Positions 51,699-60,780 of a stretch of DNA of 64,000 bases are shown here, in pieces. The stretch is from an uncultured Blastocatellia bacterium (GTDB lineage: Bacteria > Acidobacteriota > Blastocatellia > HR10). The notes below the pieces were generated by a model. It searched no databases, had not been told where the DNA came from, and saw only the letters and a program-made list of their open reading frames with translations. The stretch's first letter is position 1. Each line of letters starts with the position of its first letter. The stretch lies in the NCBI GenBank assembly GCA_937934295.1, contig CALHAI010000003.1:124001-188000 (forward strand), in the 5' to 3' direction. The translations under genes were made by a program, and so were the position numbers.

Positions 51699-52651
51699 TC
51701 CATCAACGCCTTTTTGTTCCGCTCTTCATAGGCCCTGATGATGGATTTCACCAGCGGATGCCGCACGACATCCCTCTCCGTGAAATAGACGAACTCAATG
51801 CCCTCGATGCCGGAGAGGAGCTCGCGCGCTTCGACCAACCCCGACCGTTTCCCCGGAGGCAGATCGATTTGCGTGACATCGCCCGTGACGACGACCTTGG
51901 AATCGAGACCGATGCGCGTCAGGAACATCTTCATCTGCTCCGAGGTCGTATTTTGCCCTTCGTCGAGGATGATGAACGAGTCGCCAAGCGTCCGCCCGCG
52001 CATGAACGCCAGGGGCGCGATCTCGATGATGCGGCGTTCCAGGAACCGTTCGACGCGCTCATAATCCATGATGTCGTAGAGCGCATCGTACAGCGGGCGG
52101 AGATAGGGATCCACTTTCTCCTGGAGATCGCCGGGGAGGAATCCCAGTTTCTCTCCCGCTTCCACGGCCGGACGGGTCAAGATGATGCGATTCACGCGCT
52201 TGTTCATGAGCAGCTGAACAGCCATGGCGACGGCGAGATACGTCTTCCCCGTCCCCGCGGGTCCGATGGCGAAGACGAGGTCGCTGCGCTCCATCGCCTG
52301 GATGTATCGAAGCTGGTTCGCCGAGCGAGCCATGACGACCTTCTTCCCCGCTGGGTTCAGCGTGCCGATGCGAAAATGTTCCCGCAGACTGTAGGAGCGG
52401 TCTTCGGCGATCTGTCGGAGGACGAGTCTCAAGTCTCTCTCCGAGGGGGGGCGTCCTTCCTCAACGAGCATGGCGAAGTCATCCAGGAGCCGCTCGAAAG
52501 CCTCGATGTCGGCGTCTTCTCCGTGGATGATGAGATCGCCGCCGCGAGCGTCCACGCGGACATTGAGGACCGATTCCAAGAACTTGATGTTCTGATCATT
52601 CGGACCAAAGAGCAACTCCAAGCCTTTGGGTGGCACAACGACCTTCTTCAA
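51695..52651 (-). CDS. phoH: PhoH-like ATPase
   Basis: A 318-aa PhoH family NTPase. The N-terminus has a KH-like region ([32 protein letters not shown]); the ATPase core has [13 protein letters not shown] (Walker A), [32 protein letters not shown], and [11 protein letters not shown] (Walker B). Usually encoded next to ybeY, as here; thought to act in RNA metabolism with YbeY. Start 52651, TTG/ATG per track. Confidence 0.95.
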   Translation of the reverse strand: MKKVVVPPKGLELLFGPNDQNIKFLESVLNVRVDARGGDLIIHGEDADIEAFERLLDDFAMLVEEGRPPSERDLRLVLRQIAEDRSYSLREHFRIGTLNPAGKKVVMARSANQLRYIQAMERSDLVFAIGPAGTGKTYLAVAMAVQLLMNKRVNRIILTRPAVEAGEKLGFLPGDLQEKVDPYLRPLYDALYDIMDYERVERFLERRIIEIAPLAFMRGRTLGDSFIILDEGQNTTSEQMKMFLTRIGLDSKVVVTGDVTQIDLPPGKRSGLVEARELLSGIEGIEFVYFTERDVVRHPLVKSIIRAYEERNKKALME

Positions 52652-52719
52652 TTCCCTCGTGTCACCTCCTCACGCCGTGATTGTCGAGGAAGTAAGAGTA
52701 CAGAACCTCGGCATCCGTG

Positions 52720-53865
52720 TCAATGTGAAGCCTCCGCCTCCGACGGCGCGTCGGCGAGCAGTCCGGCCACCTGCATCAGCTCGGCGCGAGGATTCTCCGG
52801 ATTCAAGCGCTCGAATTCTCGCATGAGCTCTCGCGAGCGCTGATCGATGAGCCGAGGGATGACGACCCGGACCTCGACGTACTGATCGCCGCGCACGTCG
52901 CCGCGGAGACTCGGGGCGCCTTGCTCCCGCACTCGGAAGATCTGCCCCGACTGCGTGCCGGGTGGAATGCGAAGCGTGGCCTTCCCCCAGAGCGTCGGAA
53001 CTTCGATCTTCGCTCCGAGGACGGCTTCGGTGATCGTGATCGGGATGGCGCAGTAGATGTTGTCGCCTTTTCGGACGAAGAACGGATGCGCCTGGACGTT
53101 GGTGACGACGTAGAGATCGCCGGGAGGGCCACCGTATAAACCGGCATCCCCTTTGCCTTCGACGCGGATGCGCGAGCCCGTGTCCACGCCCGCCGGGATT
53201 TTCACCTCCAGCGATTCTTCAATCGGGAGGCGCGTCTCTCCGTGGCAGAGCGGGCAGATGGGAGCACTTCGTCCGGTCCCCTCGCAATGTTCGCAGCGCA
53301 CGCTCAGTCGGAGTGGGCCGCGCAATGTCGGGCGTCGCCCCGTCCCCCCGCATCGGAAGCATGTGCCCTGGGGACCTTCGACCTCGCCACGACCCTCGCA
53401 GCGAGGGCACGTCTGACGACGGGTGACCGTCACGGTGACCGTCGTGCCTCGCAAGGCGTGCTCGAAACTCAAGGCGACAGGGACTTCGAGATCTTCCCCT
53501 CGCTGTGGCGCCTTCACCCGCTTGCCCGCGGAGGAAGCGAAGAGTTCTTCCAGAAAATCGCTGAAGGATTCCTCAGCGCTGAAATCGAACCCTTCGAAGA
53601 TGATGTCGGCCGCCGTCCTCTTCTCTCCTTCCTCCGACATCTCATCCCGTCGCAGACCATACCGGTCGTAGAGGGCGCGCTTCTTCGGATCGCTCAAGAC
53701 GTCATAGGCTTCGGCAATCTCCTCGAACTTCCGACGCGCCTTTTCGTCGCCGGGATTGAGCTCAGGGTGGTATTTGCGGGCGAGCTTTTTGTACGCTCGG
53801 GTGATCTCCGCGTACGTCGCTCGCCGTGTCACACCGAGGATTTCATAATAGTCTCGCTTCACCAT
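52720..53865 (-). CDS. dnaJ: Chaperone protein DnaJ (with HPE in place of HPD)
   Basis: A 381-aa type A Hsp40. The J domain begins KRDYYEILGVTRRATYAEITRAYKKLA; the DnaK-contacting HPD reads HPE (KYHPELNPGDE). The G/F linker is short (AADIIFEGFDFSAEESF). Four zinc-finger repeats are complete: CPRCEGRG, CFRCGGTG, CEHCEGTG and CPLCHGE. Two substrate-binding beta-barrels follow. Start ATG 53865; the ORF-track start 53916 overlaps its promoter. It heads the cluster with phoH, ybeY, corC and era. Confidence 0.93.
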   Translation of the reverse strand: MVKRDYYEILGVTRRATYAEITRAYKKLARKYHPELNPGDEKARRKFEEIAEAYDVLSDPKKRALYDRYGLRRDEMSEEGEKRTAADIIFEGFDFSAEESFSDFLEELFASSAGKRVKAPQRGEDLEVPVALSFEHALRGTTVTVTVTRRQTCPRCEGRGEVEGPQGTCFRCGGTGRRPTLRGPLRLSVRCEHCEGTGRSAPICPLCHGETRLPIEESLEVKIPAGVDTGSRIRVEGKGDAGLYGGPPGDLYVVTNVQAHPFFVRKGDNIYCAIPITITEAVLGAKIEVPTLWGKATLRIPPGTQSGQIFRVREQGAPSLRGDVRGDQYVEVRVVIPRLIDQRSRELMREFERLNPENPRAELMQVAGLLADAPSEAEASH

Positions 53866-53886
53866 CGGTTCTCGCTTCCGAGATGG

Positions 53887-53916
53887 AGTATAGGAGCGCC
53901 CTACGAGGGGCGTCAA
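53887..53916 (-). promoter_or_regulatory. Sigma-70 promoter of dnaJ
   Basis: On the minus strand TTGACG (53916-53911) and TATACT (53892-53887) are 18 bp apart and end 21 bp before ATG 53865. No CIRCE element (TTAGCACTC) is seen, so HrcA control is not indicated. Confidence 0.55.
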
Positions 53917-53937
53917 GGAGAGGGGGACCGGCGATCT

Positions 53938-56448
53938 TTACTTCCGCCCGAGGAGCCGAAGGCGGCCGACGAACGCGCGGCGTTGGAGTCCTCCGAGAGT
54001 GAGGAACTGCGGCGAATCCACGTTGTTGTTCACGGTCGAAGCGTTCGGATGGTCCGTCACGTTGTTGAAGCCGGCGCGCAGCGCCCAGTGCAAGCCAAAG
54101 AGGTGAAAGCGCCGCTCGACATGGAGGTTCAGCGAGAAATAGGGGGGAAGCCGTCGTCGGTTCGGCGGCTCCACAAGTCGCTGCTCACCATTGACGACGA
54201 CAAACGGATAGCCGTCGCGCCATTCCAACGCGTACACAAGGGTGAAGCGCTTGGGCAGCGGCACCCATCCCCAAAGGAGGAAACGATTCGGCGTATCCCA
54301 AGGTAGCGGTCCACCCGCCTGCGGGCCGAGCAAAAGCGTCTCCGGCGTGAAATCGAACACGGCGTTGGAACGCGCGCGCGAACGCACATAGGCGGCGAAG
54401 AGTGCAGCGGATTCCCGAGGGGTCCATCGGAGCGTCCCCTGCAGGGCGTCATAACGATCGCGCTTCACATCGCGAAGCTCGATGAGACGAACGTTCGTCG
54501 TCGAGGGGTCGAGGGGGAACGCCCTCTCAAGCGCGGGCGGCATCGGAACGTAGACCCATCCGTGATGTCCCCACTTCTGCAGGAGCTCAACGGAGAGAAA
54601 CAGCGTCGTCGAGAGCTGTCGCTCGAGACCGAAGCTCCAGATCAGCGCGCGCGGCGGAGCAAGCGCTCGAGCGTTCGCTCGAAAGACGGTTTCCAGGGAT
54701 TCCGCCTCGCGGTCATCGGCGGCGTGAAACACGTCCCATCGTCGTCCAGGACGCAGAAGCGGCTCCAGATTCGGAGCGTCGTGAAAGAGGCCGATCCCGC
54801 CGACGAGTTTGGTTCGCCGATCGGCGGTGAGCAGATAGCTCGCGGCCGCGCGCGGCGACCATCGCGTTGCGCCGAGGGCGGAATCCCAATCGAACCGAAG
54901 GCCGATTTCGAGTACCCCTCGCGAGGGGAAGAACCACCGATTCTGTCCGTAGAGCCCCAACTCGATGTTCGTCATCCGCGCGCCAGGAGATGTGAGGAGA
55001 TGCACCGTTCGCGCGCGCGTCCCGCCATCCCGAAAGATGCTGATGGGACGGCGTCGCGCACGTTCCCACGCCCCGAGATGGTGCCACTCCACACCGACCT
55101 TCACTTCGTGTCGCCCGCGCCTGTGGAAAGAGGGGTATGTGAGATTCACGATCCCCTGCCAGCGATGCGCTCGATCCTCCCGCGTTCGGAAGAAGTTGCC
55201 GCGCGGGCCTTCGGGGAAGAGGAGATACGGCGCTTCTCCCCACGGATGTTCGGAGTGGCGAAACTGTGTCGCGCCCACGCCATATTCAAGGACGAGGCCA
55301 CCGGGTCGATAGATCTGTCCCTTCACGGCGAGGAGCTCGGCCTCGTGGACGACGTGGCGCGTCGCCTCGCGCGGGACGAAGCGCGAGAGCCCATCGTAAG
55401 GCGAGCGGAAGCGATTGAGGAGAACGGTGAACGTCAGGAGGTGCGCCGATGTGAAGTTCGCCTGCACCTTCGCGAGATGGCTCCATCGCCACACCTGATT
55501 GCGATCCGTATCGTGCGGGAGTCCTTCGACAAGGGTGACGTCGTACTCCCCCTCGAAGGCGTTATAAAACCATGCTCGCTTCTTCCGAAGCGGTCCCGAG
55601 AGCGTCGCCCGCGGTGTCCAAGCGTTCAGGTGGAATCCCTTGCGGCTTTGAACGGAGGGGATGACGTCGGTCGCCGAGAAGCGGAACCGATCGTCTCCCA
55701 TCAGTGTGGTCAAGGCGAGAACGCCACCGGAGCCCATTCCGTATTCGGCCGAGTATCGGCTGCTATGGATCTGAACCTCGCCGATGGCGTCCACACTCAC
55801 GCGCAGATCGAAGCGTCCCGTCATCGGATGCGTGACCGTGAAGCCATCGAGCATCGCGAGGGTTTGTGTCTCAACCGAGCCCGCGATGTGGAGATTCCCC
55901 GACGCATCTTGGACGACGTTCGGGAGCAAGGCGAGCGCGTATCGGAGATCGCGCATGACGGGCGTGGGAAGCGTGAGGATCTCCGGTGCGCTCAACTCTA
56001 CGCGCGCTGCCGTCCGCCAGGGATCAAGCGTCGGCGTGGAAGGGGTCACGTCGACGACCTCCACGAATTCCCGCTGTCGTGGCAGGGCGATCTCCACGAC
56101 GGCGTTCTCCGGGAGGCGGATATCCGGCACGATGACGGCATAAAAGCGCTCCTTCTCGGCGCGCAGACGATACGTCCCCGCAGCGAGATCGGAGAAAGTG
56201 GATCGGCCGACCTGATCGGTCTCTGCTTCGCGAACAACTCCCCCCTCCACGCGCTCAAGCACGAGGCGCACTCCCGAGATCGGTCGGCCGTTCTCATCCA
56301 CGACGGTGACGGTCAGATGCGCTTGAAGCGGGGAGGGCTGTTCCCCGGCTCCGGCCGACGCCAAAAGGCCTAGGAGCAAAAGGACGACGAGCCCTCTACT
56401 TCGCGGCACCCAAAGCGCGGAGATCCGGATGGGAGAGGGGTGTTTCAT
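53938..56448 (-). CDS. TonB-dependent receptor with carboxypeptidase-regulatory-like domain
   Basis: About 836 aa. Signal peptide GLVVLLLLGLLASAGAG, then a CarboxypepD_reg-like domain (LTVTVVDENGRPISGVRLVLERVEGG ... GTYRLRAEKERFYAV). The plug domain includes MRDLRYALALLPNVVQDASGNLHIAGS-type text and YSAEYGMGSGGVLALTT. The C-terminal 600 residues are amphipathic beta strands of an outer-membrane barrel. This is the typical acidobacterial/SusC-like receptor layout with no SusD neighbour. Ligand unknown. Its start overlaps the stop of the upstream deacetylase gene (TGATG). Confidence 0.87.
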   Translation of the reverse strand: MKHPSPIRISALWVPRSRGLVVLLLLGLLASAGAGEQPSPLQAHLTVTVVDENGRPISGVRLVLERVEGGVVREAETDQVGRSTFSDLAAGTYRLRAEKERFYAVIVPDIRLPENAVVEIALPRQREFVEVVDVTPSTPTLDPWRTAARVELSAPEILTLPTPVMRDLRYALALLPNVVQDASGNLHIAGSVETQTLAMLDGFTVTHPMTGRFDLRVSVDAIGEVQIHSSRYSAEYGMGSGGVLALTTLMGDDRFRFSATDVIPSVQSRKGFHLNAWTPRATLSGPLRKKRAWFYNAFEGEYDVTLVEGLPHDTDRNQVWRWSHLAKVQANFTSAHLLTFTVLLNRFRSPYDGLSRFVPREATRHVVHEAELLAVKGQIYRPGGLVLEYGVGATQFRHSEHPWGEAPYLLFPEGPRGNFFRTREDRAHRWQGIVNLTYPSFHRRGRHEVKVGVEWHHLGAWERARRRPISIFRDGGTRARTVHLLTSPGARMTNIELGLYGQNRWFFPSRGVLEIGLRFDWDSALGATRWSPRAAASYLLTADRRTKLVGGIGLFHDAPNLEPLLRPGRRWDVFHAADDREAESLETVFRANARALAPPRALIWSFGLERQLSTTLFLSVELLQKWGHHGWVYVPMPPALERAFPLDPSTTNVRLIELRDVKRDRYDALQGTLRWTPRESAALFAAYVRSRARSNAVFDFTPETLLLGPQAGGPLPWDTPNRFLLWGWVPLPKRFTLVYALEWRDGYPFVVVNGEQRLVEPPNRRRLPPYFSLNLHVERRFHLFGLHWALRAGFNNVTDHPNASTVNNNVDSPQFLTLGGLQRRAFVGRLRLLGRK

Positions 56449-57578
56449 CACGGCGGCGCGGTCAATCGCGTGAGGACATACTCTTGAATGTATCGCACGC
56501 TCTTCTCGGCGTGTTCGCGCACGCGCGGATCTGTGCACGTCGTCGGCTTCGGATCACGGAGATGGCGCACGTCCAGTCCCTCGCGGCGCAAGGCCTCGCG
56601 ACCAGCCGGCGGAATCTCGTCGGGCAATTCGATCCCACACATGATGGCGAAGGCGAGCGTCCACGCGCGCGCGACGTTGGAGAGGTTATAGCCTCCGCCT
56701 CCGAGCGCGACCCAGGGAAGGCCGAAGCTCTTCAATCGTTGGACGACGCGCGTGTACCCATGCGTCGTCAAGCGCAAATCCGTCAACGGATCGGTCGCGA
56801 AGCTGTCCACGCCAAGTTGCGTGACCAGGACATCCGGCCGATAAAGGACGATGAGTGGTGGGACGATCTCTTCAAATGCCCAGACGTAGGTCTCGTCGTC
56901 CGTTCCCGGAAAGAGGGGGATGTTCACCGAATAGCCGTATCCGGCGCCCGTCCCCAACTCTTCGACGAATCCAGTCCCGGGGAAGAGGAAACGCCCATCC
57001 TCATGCAGCGAGATCGTGAGCACGCGATCCGTATCGTAAAAAGCCAACTGCACACCATCGCCGTGATGCGCATCGATGTCCACGTAGACGACACGATGGC
57101 CGCGTTCAAGCAACCACTTGATCGCGATGACCGGATCATCGAGATAGCAAAAGCCCGACGCCCGATTGGGAAGCGCGTGATGCAAACCGCCGGCGACGCT
57201 GAAGGCGATGGGCGTCTCCCTCGCATCCACAAGCCGCGCGGCCTCAAGGGATGAGCCCGTGATCAGCAGCGCCAGGCGATAGAGGCCGGGGAAGATCGGA
57301 TTGTCACCCGGTCCCAAGCCGTAAGCGTAGGGGTTACTTGGATAGATCCCTTCCTCCAGAGCGCGGAGGACGGCCAAATAATCCTCCGTGTGGAAGGAGC
57401 GCGCATCCTCTTCGGTCGCCGGTTTCGGTTCGATGAGCGCCACGTCCGGATCCTCGAAGACGCCATATGCCGTGAGCAATTCGTAGACGAGACGCAATCG
57501 TCGCATCTTCAATGGGTGTGTGAGCCCGTACTCGTACCGGGCGAATTCTTCGCTGTAGAGGAAGACGGCTTTCGGCAT
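56448..57578 (-). CDS. acuC: Histone-deacetylase-like / AcuC-type deacetylase
   Basis: A 376-aa class I/II arginase-fold deacetylase. Active-site motifs: FHTEDYL near 63, GGLHHALPNRASGFCYLDDPVIAIKWLLERG (HH catalytic pair), YVDIDAHHGDGVQLAF (zinc-binding DxH), and GGGGYNL. This pattern is that of AcuC and acetylpolyamine amidohydrolases. It may reverse protein acetylation, for example of acyl-CoA synthetases. RBS GGAGGACGTG before ATG 57578. Whether it works with the GNAT protein of the reductase operon is unknown. Confidence 0.92.
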   Translation of the reverse strand: MPKAVFLYSEEFARYEYGLTHPLKMRRLRLVYELLTAYGVFEDPDVALIEPKPATEEDARSFHTEDYLAVLRALEEGIYPSNPYAYGLGPGDNPIFPGLYRLALLITGSSLEAARLVDARETPIAFSVAGGLHHALPNRASGFCYLDDPVIAIKWLLERGHRVVYVDIDAHHGDGVQLAFYDTDRVLTISLHEDGRFLFPGTGFVEELGTGAGYGYSVNIPLFPGTDDETYVWAFEEIVPPLIVLYRPDVLVTQLGVDSFATDPLTDLRLTTHGYTRVVQRLKSFGLPWVALGGGGYNLSNVARAWTLAFAIMCGIELPDEIPPAGREALRREGLDVRHLRDPKPTTCTDPRVREHAEKSVRYIQEYVLTRLTAPP

Positions 57579-57605
57579 CACGTCCTCCTTCGGGCACCGT
57601 TCGGC

Positions 57606-59390
57606 TCACGGATCGAAAGCGGGCGCTTCCGCTTCAAGTGAAGTCCGCGTTGAGGGTACGCGCTGGCGAAAATATGGCCAGGCGACCGTGAGCATGCCGA
57701 GCGCGAGAATGAGCAGCAGCACGTCCATGCCCACAAGTGTCCAGCTTCCGGCGCGAATGTACCGCGGCAGCAACAGCGTGAGTGCGGTCATCGTTGTCGC
57801 GATCATGAAGAAGGCTGGAAGCGCCGTGAACCATATCTTCCGCACGCGTTTGAAGAGCCAGGCCGTTGCCGTGAGGAGCGTCAGAGCTGCGAGCAACTGA
57901 TTCGCCGAGCCGAAGATGGGCCAGATCGCCTGATAGGCATTGGTGAAGGCCAGCAGGGTGATCCCGCTCAAGGCGATCCCTGCATTCACAATGCGGCTCC
58001 GCAGTAAGGCCGGGGGATTGGGATATACGGCCGTCCACAGCTCTTCGAAGAGATAGCGCGCCAAACGAACGAGCGTGTCCACGGTCGTCAGTAGGAACCC
58101 CTCCAGCATCAGGATTCCGAAGATCGCCCCATAAAGGGCCGGAATCCCCAGTCCTGCATGAAGCATCTTCCCAACGGCGATGGCGAAGGCCAATGGAGCA
58201 TTCCCCGTCTTGAGGTGTCCGGATTCATCCCAGGGCCAAACGAGCGCCTTATACTCGCTGAAGCTCAATCCGCCCAGCACCGTCAGCGTCACGCAGATCC
58301 CCAGCAGAGCCTCCAATAACATCCCTCCGTAGCCGATGATCGGCGCATCTTTCTCTGAAGCCAATTGTTTGCAGGTCGTCCCTCCAGCGACGAGGGCATG
58401 GGCCCCTGAACACGCACCGCAGGCGATGGTCACAAAGAGGAAGGGCCACGCCCAGCCCAAAGCCGCCGTGCTCTCGCTCGTCAGATGCACGATGGGCGCG
58501 TTTATCGTCACCCCATGCCATCCGCCACCGATCAGGCCGATGGCCATCGTGGCCAGCCCGATATAGAGGAGGTGCACGTTCACGAAATCGCGCGGCTGCA
58601 ACACGAGCCAAACCGGGATCCACGCGGCCACGAAGACGTAGCCGGAGAGGATGAGCATCCACCTCATCGGCGGGAGCGTGACCGGGTAGCGAAATCCGAC
58701 CCAGATCGAGAACGCGCAGATCAGAAGCGCCAGAACGCTCACCCAGCGCGTGCGCGCGCGCCGCTTGTAGAGCAGCCATCCCACCGCCGGAGCCAAAGCC
58801 GTGATGAGGATGACGGAGGTCGAGGCGATGCCCCCGATCTTCGCATAGGCGACGCCGTCCTTCACCGTCGTCTTGATGAACGTCTGCTCGGGCGAGAACC
58901 CAAGCTCCTGAACCGGGTAGAGGGAGGTCAGCGCCACCGCTGTCAATTGCAAGAAGGCGGCCGCGACGAGAATGCACAGCAGGATGGCGAAGGCCACGAA
59001 GAAGATGAATCCGCTCTTCCCCAAGGTCCGCCGAGCGACTTCGGCGACCGAGCGTCCTCCCTCTCGCACACTCACGAAAAGCGCGATGAAATCATGGACG
59101 GCGCCGATGAAGATCACGCCGATGACGATCCAGAGCCATGCGGGCAGGAACCCATACAGGACTGCCAGTGTTGGCCCCACGATCGGTCCGGCCGCCGCAA
59201 TGGAGGCGAAGTGATGCCCGAAGAGGACCGGCGCCCGCGTGGGCACGAAATCGACGCCGTCGTTGACGGTCACCGCCGGCGTTGGACGCTGCGGGTCTAT
59301 CCCGGCCCAGCGAGCCACAAGTCGCCCATAGAGGACGTATCCCCCCAGCAAGGCCAAAAGCGACAACCCCATCAACGCGCCGACGTTCAT
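57606..59390 (-). CDS. cstA: Carbon-starvation protein CstA (peptide/pyruvate transporter)
   Basis: A 594-aa membrane protein with about 16 hydrophobic helices. GHHFASIAAAGPIVGPTLAVLYGFLPAWLWI is the CstA N-terminal signature, and the CGACSGAHALVAGGTTCKQLASEKDAPIIGYGGMLLEALL segment is also family-typical. Shorter than E. coli CstA. Members import peptides or pyruvate during carbon limitation. Ends 28 bp from the deacetylase start. Confidence 0.94.
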   Translation of the reverse strand: MNVGALMGLSLLALLGGYVLYGRLVARWAGIDPQRPTPAVTVNDGVDFVPTRAPVLFGHHFASIAAAGPIVGPTLAVLYGFLPAWLWIVIGVIFIGAVHDFIALFVSVREGGRSVAEVARRTLGKSGFIFFVAFAILLCILVAAAFLQLTAVALTSLYPVQELGFSPEQTFIKTTVKDGVAYAKIGGIASTSVILITALAPAVGWLLYKRRARTRWVSVLALLICAFSIWVGFRYPVTLPPMRWMLILSGYVFVAAWIPVWLVLQPRDFVNVHLLYIGLATMAIGLIGGGWHGVTINAPIVHLTSESTAALGWAWPFLFVTIACGACSGAHALVAGGTTCKQLASEKDAPIIGYGGMLLEALLGICVTLTVLGGLSFSEYKALVWPWDESGHLKTGNAPLAFAIAVGKMLHAGLGIPALYGAIFGILMLEGFLLTTVDTLVRLARYLFEELWTAVYPNPPALLRSRIVNAGIALSGITLLAFTNAYQAIWPIFGSANQLLAALTLLTATAWLFKRVRKIWFTALPAFFMIATTMTALTLLLPRYIRAGSWTLVGMDVLLLILALGMLTVAWPYFRQRVPSTRTSLEAEAPAFDP

Positions 59391-59442
59391 GCCTCGCCTC
59401 CTCCACGAAAGGGTTCTGCCATCCTCATCCCGTTTGTGGGAT

Positions 59443-60207
59443 TCACCGTCCGGTCCACACCGGTTCGCGTTTCTCCAAAAAAGCCCGAATGCCTTCGCGG
59501 GCGTCTTCGGTCGCCATCAGCTCATCCAGATAGAGGCGTTCGACCGCGCGCAGCGCCGTCATCGGATCGAGCGATCGGCCGTAGCGGAGTGCCCGTTTCG
59601 CGAATTTCAGCGCGATCGGACTCCTCCGCGAGAGCTCGCCAAGGAGCGCTTCGACCGCTGCGCCGATCTCGTCGTCCGGGACGACACGCGTGACCAAGCC
59701 CATCGTCTCGGCTTCGCGCGCCGTGAACGTCTTACCCGTCAAGATCACTTCCGTGGCGCGATGCGGACCGATGAGCCGAGGGAGCCAAACGGCGGCGACG
59801 GGGGGGAAACAGCCAAGCTGAATCTCCGGCTGTCCGAAGCGCGCGCTCTCGCCCGCGAGGATGAAATCACAGCTCACGGCGAGTTCCATCCCGCCCCCCA
59901 AGCAATGTCCTCGGACGACGGCGATCGAGAGGGCGTCCATCTCCCAGAGCGTCGTGATCGCCTGATGTAACTGGGCGAGCATCGCCTCGACGCGTTCCGG
60001 CATGTGGTCGCCGACATCGGCTCCGGCAGAGAAAGCGCGTTCGATCCCGCTTTGGAAGAGCACCATGTGAATATCGGCATCCACCCGCTCGAGTGCCCGA
60101 TTGAGTTCTCGCAGCATGGGGATATTGAGGATATTGAGCGGCGGGCGGTTCAAGGTGAGCTTCAGGATGGAGCCCACGCGTTCGGACAAGATCGTCTGTT
60201 CGATCAT
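59443..60207 (-). CDS. dch: Crotonase-family hydratase, cyclohexa-1,5-dienecarbonyl-CoA hydratase (Dch)-like
   Basis: A 254-aa crotonase. It has LNRPPLNILNIPMLRELNRAL, FSAGADVGDHMPERVEAMLAQLH and GHCLGGGMELAVSCDF with the oxyanion-hole residues. The region ARFGQPEIQLGCFPPVAAVWLPRLIG replaces the usual PGAGGTQRL, and the tail LYLDELMATEDAREGIRAFLEKREP is also distinctive. From memory these are shared with Dch of Thauera/Azoarcus, which hydrates the product of benzoyl-CoA reductase, rather than with fatty-acid enoyl-CoA hydratases. The presence of a reductase operon in the same window strengthens the call. Needs alignment to confirm. Confidence 0.78.
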   Translation of the reverse strand: MIEQTILSERVGSILKLTLNRPPLNILNIPMLRELNRALERVDADIHMVLFQSGIERAFSAGADVGDHMPERVEAMLAQLHQAITTLWEMDALSIAVVRGHCLGGGMELAVSCDFILAGESARFGQPEIQLGCFPPVAAVWLPRLIGPHRATEVILTGKTFTAREAETMGLVTRVVPDDEIGAAVEALLGELSRRSPIALKFAKRALRYGRSLDPMTALRAVERLYLDELMATEDAREGIRAFLEKREPVWTGR

Positions 60208-60224
60208 CGCGTTCTCCCCAATCT

Positions 60225-60641
60225 TCAGAATTCGCGCTTGAGCACGCTTCGCTCAATGGAGAACCTCTGCGGGCCGGTGAGGGCGAGCGAGAGGACAGCC
60301 GCCAGAAGCGCGAGCGGGAACTCGAAGCCGTTTGCTCCGGTCAGGCCGTGGGGCAGATGAACGCGCAGGATCGCGACGAGCATGTTGATCGCCAGCAGAA
60401 GTGCCGCCCAGCGCGTGAAGAGGCCAAGGAGCAGAGCGATCCCCCCGAGGAATTCGACGAGCGCGACGATGATGGCGAAGATGTTGGGAAGCGGCACGCC
60501 CAGCGATTCCAGGTATTGCCCGAACCTCACGAGTCCCCCGAAGAGCTTCTGTTGACCATGAGCGATGAAGATCACCCCGACGGCGATGCGGAGGAAGAGC
60601 GCTGACCACTCGCTATATCGCGAAAGCCATTGAGCCAACAT
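60225..60641 (-). CDS. DoxX-family membrane protein
   Basis: A 138-aa protein with four transmembrane helices. ALFLRIAVGVIFIAHGQQKLFGG is the DoxX signature. It ends 18 bp from the Dch-like gene and is in the same orientation. DoxX-type proteins are linked to redox or sulfur oxidation in some archaea, but mostly have unknown roles. Confidence 0.86.
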   Translation of the reverse strand: MLAQWLSRYSEWSALFLRIAVGVIFIAHGQQKLFGGLVRFGQYLESLGVPLPNIFAIIVALVEFLGGIALLLGLFTRWAALLLAINMLVAILRVHLPHGLTGANGFEFPLALLAAVLSLALTGPQRFSIERSVLKREF

Positions 60642-60737
60642 CTCTTACCTCCTTCCTGTAGATTCCCACTTCTGATGCGGCCCCATTTTACCTCAGGCGA
60701 CAACGAGCCGGCAATACGCGCGTCGAGCGCCGGATGC

Positions 60738-60743
60738 TATAAT
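60738..60743 (+). promoter_or_regulatory. -10 element upstream of the M50-like gene
   Basis: A perfect TATAAT lies 38 bp before ATG 60781. No good -35 at 17 bp. Start near 60750 argues against translation from GTG 60754. Confidence 0.35.
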
Positions 60744-60780
60744 TCGCCGCGTCGTGGCGCGACGGAAGGCGAGAGCGGAC

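Noticed and set aside
54562-56373. 603-aa open frame on the plus strand
   Set aside because: Antisense to the TonB-dependent receptor, with no recognisable motif and shadow-type composition.
58485-59693. 402-aa open frame on the plus strand
   Set aside because: Antisense to cstA and the hydratase; the real genes have clear family motifs.
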